The notes under the pieces: generated by a model
The model's database searches: none
What the model was told of the DNA's origin: nothing
Seen by the model: the letters and a program-made list of their open reading frames with translations, nothing else
NCBI GenBank assembly: GCA_964549785.1
Contig: CAZJXA010000115.1
Location: 1 to 10,285 of the forward strand
DNA: 10,285 nucleotides
Source of the DNA: JBEIUO01 sp964549785
GTDB lineage: Bacteria; Planctomycetota; Phycisphaerae; Phycisphaerales; UBA1924
Direction: 5' to 3'
In this document: positions 6,283 to 10,285 of the stretch, piece by piece
Layout of the letters: each line of letters starts with the position of its first letter
Numbering within the stretch: the stretch's first letter is position 1
Translations under genes and position numbers: made by a program

Positions 6283-7833
6283 TTACACCCCCGGCAACAT
6301 CCCCCACTTGTACCCCGCGATCACCATCGCGGAGATCAGCCCGCAGAAGTACAAGTTGAGCCAGAAGCCGGCGCGGATCATCTCGCGCATGGTCACGCGG
6401 CCGGTGGCGAAGGCGACCGCGTTGGGCGGGGTGCCGGCGGGCATCATGAAGGCGAGGCTGGCCCCCAGGACGGCCGGGATCATCAGGACCGGCGGTGGGA
6501 TGCCGATGCGGGTGGCCACGGCCGCGGCGATGGGCAGCAGCAAGGCCGTGAGGGCGGTGTTGCTCATGAATTCGCTGAGCACTGTGGCCGTGACGGTGAT
6601 GGCGATGATGAGGAGCGGAATGGGCAACGACCCCAGGCCTCGGGCGTGGTGCGCGATCACGTCGTCCAACCCGCTTGATTGAATCGCCGAGGCGAGGCTG
6701 AGGCCGCCACCGAACATCACCAGCACACCCCACGGAATCTCGGACGCCTCGGGCCACGTCAACAGTGCTCGACCGCGCCCGCGGCCCGCGGGGATCAGGA
6801 ACATGAGCAGGACCGCCGTCAGCGAAACCCCGGCGTCCGTCACGCGGTCGAGCCACGGCCACGCCCGGTTGACACCGGCCTGCTCCAAGATCGGCATCGC
6901 GATCCAGCCGGTGATGGCTACCAAGAACACGCCCAGCGCGAGCCGCCCGGGCAGGGAAAGCGTGGAGTGTGTCTCATCCCGGACGGCGGCGGCCGGCGCG
7001 GAGCGCGGAACCGCGCAGGCCACCCGCGTCAGGATCACCCATGAACCCAGCACGCCCAGGATGGCCAGGGGGACGCCGAGGCCCATCCACGACAGGAACG
7101 AGACCGGGTGCTGAAGTGGCCCGGACATAAACGCCGCGAACTGGGCGGTGGGGGGCGTGCCGATGAGCGTGCCGACACCGCCGATCGACGCCCCGTAGGC
7201 CACCGCGAGCGTGAACGCCACGGCGGTGTGGTCGCGTCCGTTGGGGCCGGGCGGGCGGAGCGGATTCGCTGGCGGGGTCAGGCTGCGCGCGATCGGCAGC
7301 ATCATGACGGCCGCGGCGAGGTTGGAGATCCACATGCTGAGGAACGCGGTGCCGGCCAGCAGGCCGAGCACCAGCATCCGGGGCGAGGGTCCGCACAGGC
7401 GTGAGACGCCCTCGCCCATCCACCGATGAACATTCCAGCGTTCGACCGCGCGGCCCAGCAGCATTCCGCCCAGAAAGAGCCCGATCACTTCGTCGGCGTA
7501 GGGTGCGGCGGCCTGCTTGAAGGTGCACACGCCCAGGATCGGCAGGACGAGTAGGGGCAGAAGCCCGGTGACTTCGAGCGCGACACACTCGGTCACCCAC
7601 CACACCGCCATCCACACCGCGAGCGCCAGGACCGCGACGCCCTTGTCGTCGAGGGTGACCGCCGCGGTTGTTTCGGTGGCCCCCTGCAACAACAGCCGGG
7701 GGACATACGCGAAGACGAGGGCGGCCGAGACCGGGCCCAATGCCAGGGCGACGCGTCGCGGCCAAACGTTGCCGCCGGGTTGTGCGTGGGGTGCGTTCAC
7801 GGTCGGGGTTGACGGCTGGGCGGGACGAATCAA
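6283..7833 (-). CDS. SLC13/DASS-family sodium-coupled anion transporter
   Basis: This is a 516-residue inner-membrane protein with about 11 hydrophobic segments. By family it should move a dicarboxylate, citrate, sulfate or similar divalent anion into the cell with sodium ions; the substrate cannot be read from the sequence. Family landmarks are WWVTECVALEVTGLLPLLVLPILGV (79 onward, in part), FLGGMLLG (120-127), the first binding loop SNLAAAVMMLPIA (170-182), GASIGGVGTLIGTPP (214-228), FGGGLSLA (374-381), the second binding loop EFMSNTALTALLLPI (421-435) and MMPAGTPPNAVAF (463-475). The two halves form the usual inverted repeat. The first loop reads SNL where the family has SNT, and GTPPT where GTPPN is usual. 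The TTG start at 7833 overlaps the lptD stop by 4 bases (TTGA), which suggests coupling; a GTG at 7800 is the main alternative, but neither has a strong ribosome binding site. No clear terminator follows. Confidence 0.88.
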   Translation of the reverse strand: MIRPAQPSTPTVNAPHAQPGGNVWPRRVALALGPVSAALVFAYVPRLLLQGATETTAAVTLDDKGVAVLALAVWMAVWWVTECVALEVTGLLPLLVLPILGVCTFKQAAAPYADEVIGLFLGGMLLGRAVERWNVHRWMGEGVSRLCGPSPRMLVLGLLAGTAFLSMWISNLAAAVMMLPIARSLTPPANPLRPPGPNGRDHTAVAFTLAVAYGASIGGVGTLIGTPPTAQFAAFMSGPLQHPVSFLSWMGLGVPLAILGVLGSWVILTRVACAVPRSAPAAAVRDETHSTLSLPGRLALGVFLVAITGWIAMPILEQAGVNRAWPWLDRVTDAGVSLTAVLLMFLIPAGRGRGRALLTWPEASEIPWGVLVMFGGGLSLASAIQSSGLDDVIAHHARGLGSLPIPLLIIAITVTATVLSEFMSNTALTALLLPIAAAVATRIGIPPPVLMIPAVLGASLAFMMPAGTPPNAVAFATGRVTMREMIRAGFWLNLYFCGLISAMVIAGYKWGMLPGV

Positions 7834-10285
7834 TACCCCAGCGTGCTGGAGGCGGCGGAAGGCGTGTTGGATCCGAGGCCGCTCACGCGCGCGCCCGTCC
7901 CGGTTCCGTAGGGGCGGAAGACAAACCCGAAGCCCGACTCGCCGGTGATGTCGTTGTACGAGATGTTGATGCCGAGTTCCAAACTCTGGAAACGGCGGCG
8001 GATCTCGAAGGCGGTGTTCTGGAACGCGCTCTCATCGACGTCGTAATCGGCCCCCATGAAGAGGGAGTATTTGCTGGTGAGTCGGTACTGCGTGCCGAGG
8101 GTGATGAGCGTGTCGTCCTGCTCATTGAGGTAGCGCACCTCCGCGGCGGTGGTGAAGTTTGGAGCGTGCCGCAACAGCACGCCGGCGGCGCTGGTGGCCT
8201 GCTGGTTGAGGTCAAAGTCGTAGACGGTGCTGCCGGTGAACGCCAGGGCATCGGTGGCCCGCCAGATGAGGTCGCCCATGAAGAAGTCGCCGGGGTTGGA
8301 GAGTTCCGGGCGGTAGTCGATGAAGCGCCCGATCGGTCCTTGATTCGTGGCATCGTCGGATGACTGCACGAAGTCGGTCGAGATCACCAGAACGTCGGTG
8401 TTGTGCCAGCGTCCGGGGCCGCCCCGCTGGGTCTGGAAGGTCTGGGTGACGCCGACCTTCATCATCGTGCCATCGGCCAGGTTCTCGACGTTCTCGTCGT
8501 AGACCGGCAGATTGTCGGCCTCCAGGGTGGTGCCGCTGACGAAGATGGCGGCGTTGGGTTCGATGATGTGCCGCAGGCGATGGAGATCGAAGATTCGTGA
8601 GCCGACGCCGTCGTACACCCGCTGGATCGTGGTGCTGGCCCGCACTCCCGCGCTGCTCCAGAGCCTTCCTTGGCTGGATTCACCGGGCGCGTAATCCTCG
8701 AACTCCTGGTCGTAGACGGTGCCGCGGCCGACGACGAACGGGGTGAAGATCACGGGTCCGGCGGAGAGTTTCGCGGCGAGTTCGTGGCGTGTGTCGCCCC
8801 GGAAGATGGTGTCCTCGTTCAGGCCTCGGGCCCGCAGCGAGTCCCCCAGTTTTTCGTCGAAGTCGATGCCCAGGGCCCGTTCGGCCAGGGTGTTGGTGTT
8901 GAACCCGTGGTCGCGGGCCTCCTGCTCATCAAAGTTGAGGGAGAGCACGCCTGCGCGGTACTCCGAGAAGTACGTCAGTGCGCCGGGGTACCCGGGGATC
9001 AGGTCGTCTCCCAAGCGCGAGTAAACCGCTTCGGGGAACTTGTTGACGCTGTACCCCTGTGATTGGAGGAGGTACTCGTTGGCGATAAAGTCGTTGATCT
9101 GCCCCTTGGCCTCCAGCGTGAGCGAGGTGTGGCGGTCGCGACGGGTGGCGGCGATCCGGTTGGTGAATTCGCGGCGGTTCTCGCCGAGGTTCTCGAAGAA
9201 CGCATCGATGACGGCCTCGTCGCTGAGCCATGCGCCCTCGAAGACCACCGTCCACTTATCGTCGATCCGCTGGCGATGCTCGACGAGGAGAACGCCGCGG
9301 AACTCTCCATCGCGCTCGATCTCGGAGCCGGGCTTGAGGACGTCGGTGCCGGTGTCGCTGAGCACGCCGTAGGCGAAGAGTTTGCCTTCGCCGTCGGGGT
9401 TCTTCCATCCGAGGCTGGTCCCGAGCGCGGGCCCGCGCTCCAGGTAGTAGTCGGTAAGGAGATCGAACTCGAAGTTCCTGGGTTGGGGCCGGCCCAAGAG
9501 CGCGTAGACGTTGAAGCCCACCTTGACCGCGCCGCCCGAGCCGCTGAGGCTCTCGAACGCGAGCGAACTGATCGGCCGGTGGGAGGGATCGCCGCTATAC
9601 CTGGGCCAATAGAAGACCGGAAGCCCCATCACGCGGGCGGTGATGTCGCGTCCTTGCATGAACATCCGGGTGGTTGTGGGTTCGGTTTTTGCATCCAGCC
9701 CGCGGGCGTCGCTGGTCACGGTTTGACGGGTGATCGTGACCGTGGAAGCGCCCAGCGAGATCTCGGGCTCAAAGAACGCGGAGTTCGTCAGTCGGGCCTT
9801 CTCGGCGGAGAATTGCGTGGCCGTCTCCTGGCGGATGGCTTTGGCGCGCACGTAGATAGGCAACTTGCGCTGCTCGTCGTAGGTCCAGAAGACGCTGTCG
9901 ATGCTCACGGCCTTGTTGCGCACCACGTCGTAGAAGATCTGCGGACCCCGCAGCGTGAACTGCCCGTCGGAGGCGATGACATCGCCTTCAAGGTAGATGC
10001 CGCGGACGTCTCCGGCGGAGAAGGTCATCGCGCCCGGAGCTCCGCCCTTCCCGAGAAACACAACCGCCCGCTGAGCCGTCATCTGCAGCACCCGCCCGTT
10101 GGTCGCGGCGTACTGCATCGCGACCCCGCCGGTCGCCATGACCGCGTCCTCGTCCTCCCCCGAAACGAAGGTGATGTTGCCGGGCGCCAGAGTGATGACG
10201 CCTTCCTTGACGAAGATCGGCTCGATGGATGCGCCGGTGCGGGCCGGAGGCGGGCCCGAAGTGGCAGAGCCGGCGACGCGTGCGG
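7830..10285 (-). CDS. lptD: LPS-assembly outer-membrane protein LptD (OstA family), 5' end beyond window
   Basis: LptD forms the outer-membrane barrel that, with LptE, inserts lipopolysaccharide delivered along the LptA bridge. The frame is open across the right edge of the window: 48 codons precede the ATG at 10139 without a stop, and they continue the same fold (GVITLAPGNITFVSG), so that ATG is internal. The visible N-terminal part (to about residue 130 from that ATG) is the OstA/LptA-like beta-jellyroll, with GRVLQMTAQRAVVFL and YLEGDVIASDG. GLPVFYWPRYS (172-182) is the typical LptD motif that opens the barrel domain. The rest, about 580 residues, alternates aromatic and polar residues like beta-strands, with repeated LxxxxxYxL-type strands near the end. 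After the last clear strand (GFGFVFRPY) comes a Gly/Ser-rich tail of about 25 residues ending in Tyr. The transporter gene starts within its stop codon. No LptE gene is visible here. Confidence 0.85.
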   Translation of the reverse strand, partial: ARVAGSATSGPPPARTGASIEPIFVKEGVITLAPGNITFVSGEDEDAVMATGGVAMQYAATNGRVLQMTAQRAVVFLGKGGAPGAMTFSAGDVRGIYLEGDVIASDGQFTLRGPQIFYDVVRNKAVSIDSVFWTYDEQRKLPIYVRAKAIRQETATQFSAEKARLTNSAFFEPEISLGASTVTITRQTVTSDARGLDAKTEPTTTRMFMQGRDITARVMGLPVFYWPRYSGDPSHRPISSLAFESLSGSGGAVKVGFNVYALLGRPQPRNFEFDLLTDYYLERGPALGTSLGWKNPDGEGKLFAYGVLSDTGTDVLKPGSEIERDGEFRGVLLVEHRQRIDDKWTVVFEGAWLSDEAVIDAFFENLGENRREFTNRIAATRRDRHTSLTLEAKGQINDFIANEYLLQSQGYSVNKFPEAVYSRLGDDLIPGYPGALTYFSEYRAGVLSLNFDEQEARDHGFNTNTLAERALGIDFDEKLGDSLRARGLNEDTIFRGDTRHELAAKLSAGPVIFTPFVVGRGTVYDQEFEDYAPGESSQGRLWSSAGVRASTTIQRVYDGVGSRIFDLHRLRHIIEPNAAIFVSGTTLEADNLPVYDENVENLADGTMMKVGVTQTFQTQRGGPGRWHNTDVLVISTDFVQSSDDATNQGPIGRFIDYRPELSNPGDFFMGDLIWRATDALAFTGSTVYDFDLNQQATSAAGVLLRHAPNFTTAAEVRYLNEQDDTLITLGTQYRLTSKYSLFMGADYDVDESAFQNTAFEIRRRFQSLELGINISYNDITGESGFGFVFRPYGTGTGARVSGLGSNTPSAASSTLGY

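Overview
The window looks like chromosomal DNA from a Planctomycetota bacterium, probably of the Phycisphaerae. The reasons are high GC content, a Gram-negative LPS-export gene of LptD type, a secreted protein ending in a planctomycete-style pair of dockerin-like EF-hand loops, a PEP-CTERM-type protein with a Pro-Gly-Pro motif, and an HNH endonuclease of a type common in that phylum. This assignment is inferred from protein character, not from a marker gene. No rRNA, tRNA, CRISPR array, insertion sequence or phage gene was seen.

Layout. Plus strand, left third: the 3' part of purH (de novo purine synthesis; its start probably lies left of the window), then a gap of about 110 bases with a possible hairpin and a promoter-like pair of hexamers, then a single HNH endonuclease gene. 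The right three quarters is on the minus strand and reads from right to left: lptD (5' end beyond the window), an SLC13/DASS-type anion transporter whose TTG start overlaps the lptD stop by 4 bases, a 222-base gap with a promoter-like sequence, a large secreted dockerin-like protein of unrecognised main domain, and a PEP-CTERM protein with seven repeats whose ATG overlaps the preceding stop by 4 bases. The two strands converge in the 39 bases between the HNH gene and the PEP-CTERM gene.

How the genes relate. lptD and the transporter look translationally coupled, and so do the dockerin-like and PEP-CTERM genes. The second pair looks like a small operon for exported, surface-attached or extracellular proteins. 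The main oddity is in the dockerin-like gene. Its ribosome binding site, ATG and signal peptide are in one frame and the rest of the protein is in another, and the two frames meet exactly at a run of ten G residues. Either the assembled run length is wrong or the run is a slippage site that switches the gene, and perhaps its coupled partner, on and off.

No complete new defence or mobile system is evident. The strongest leads are the G-tract frameshift, the coupled secreted pair, the atypical PurH N-terminus and the altered first substrate loop of the transporter.
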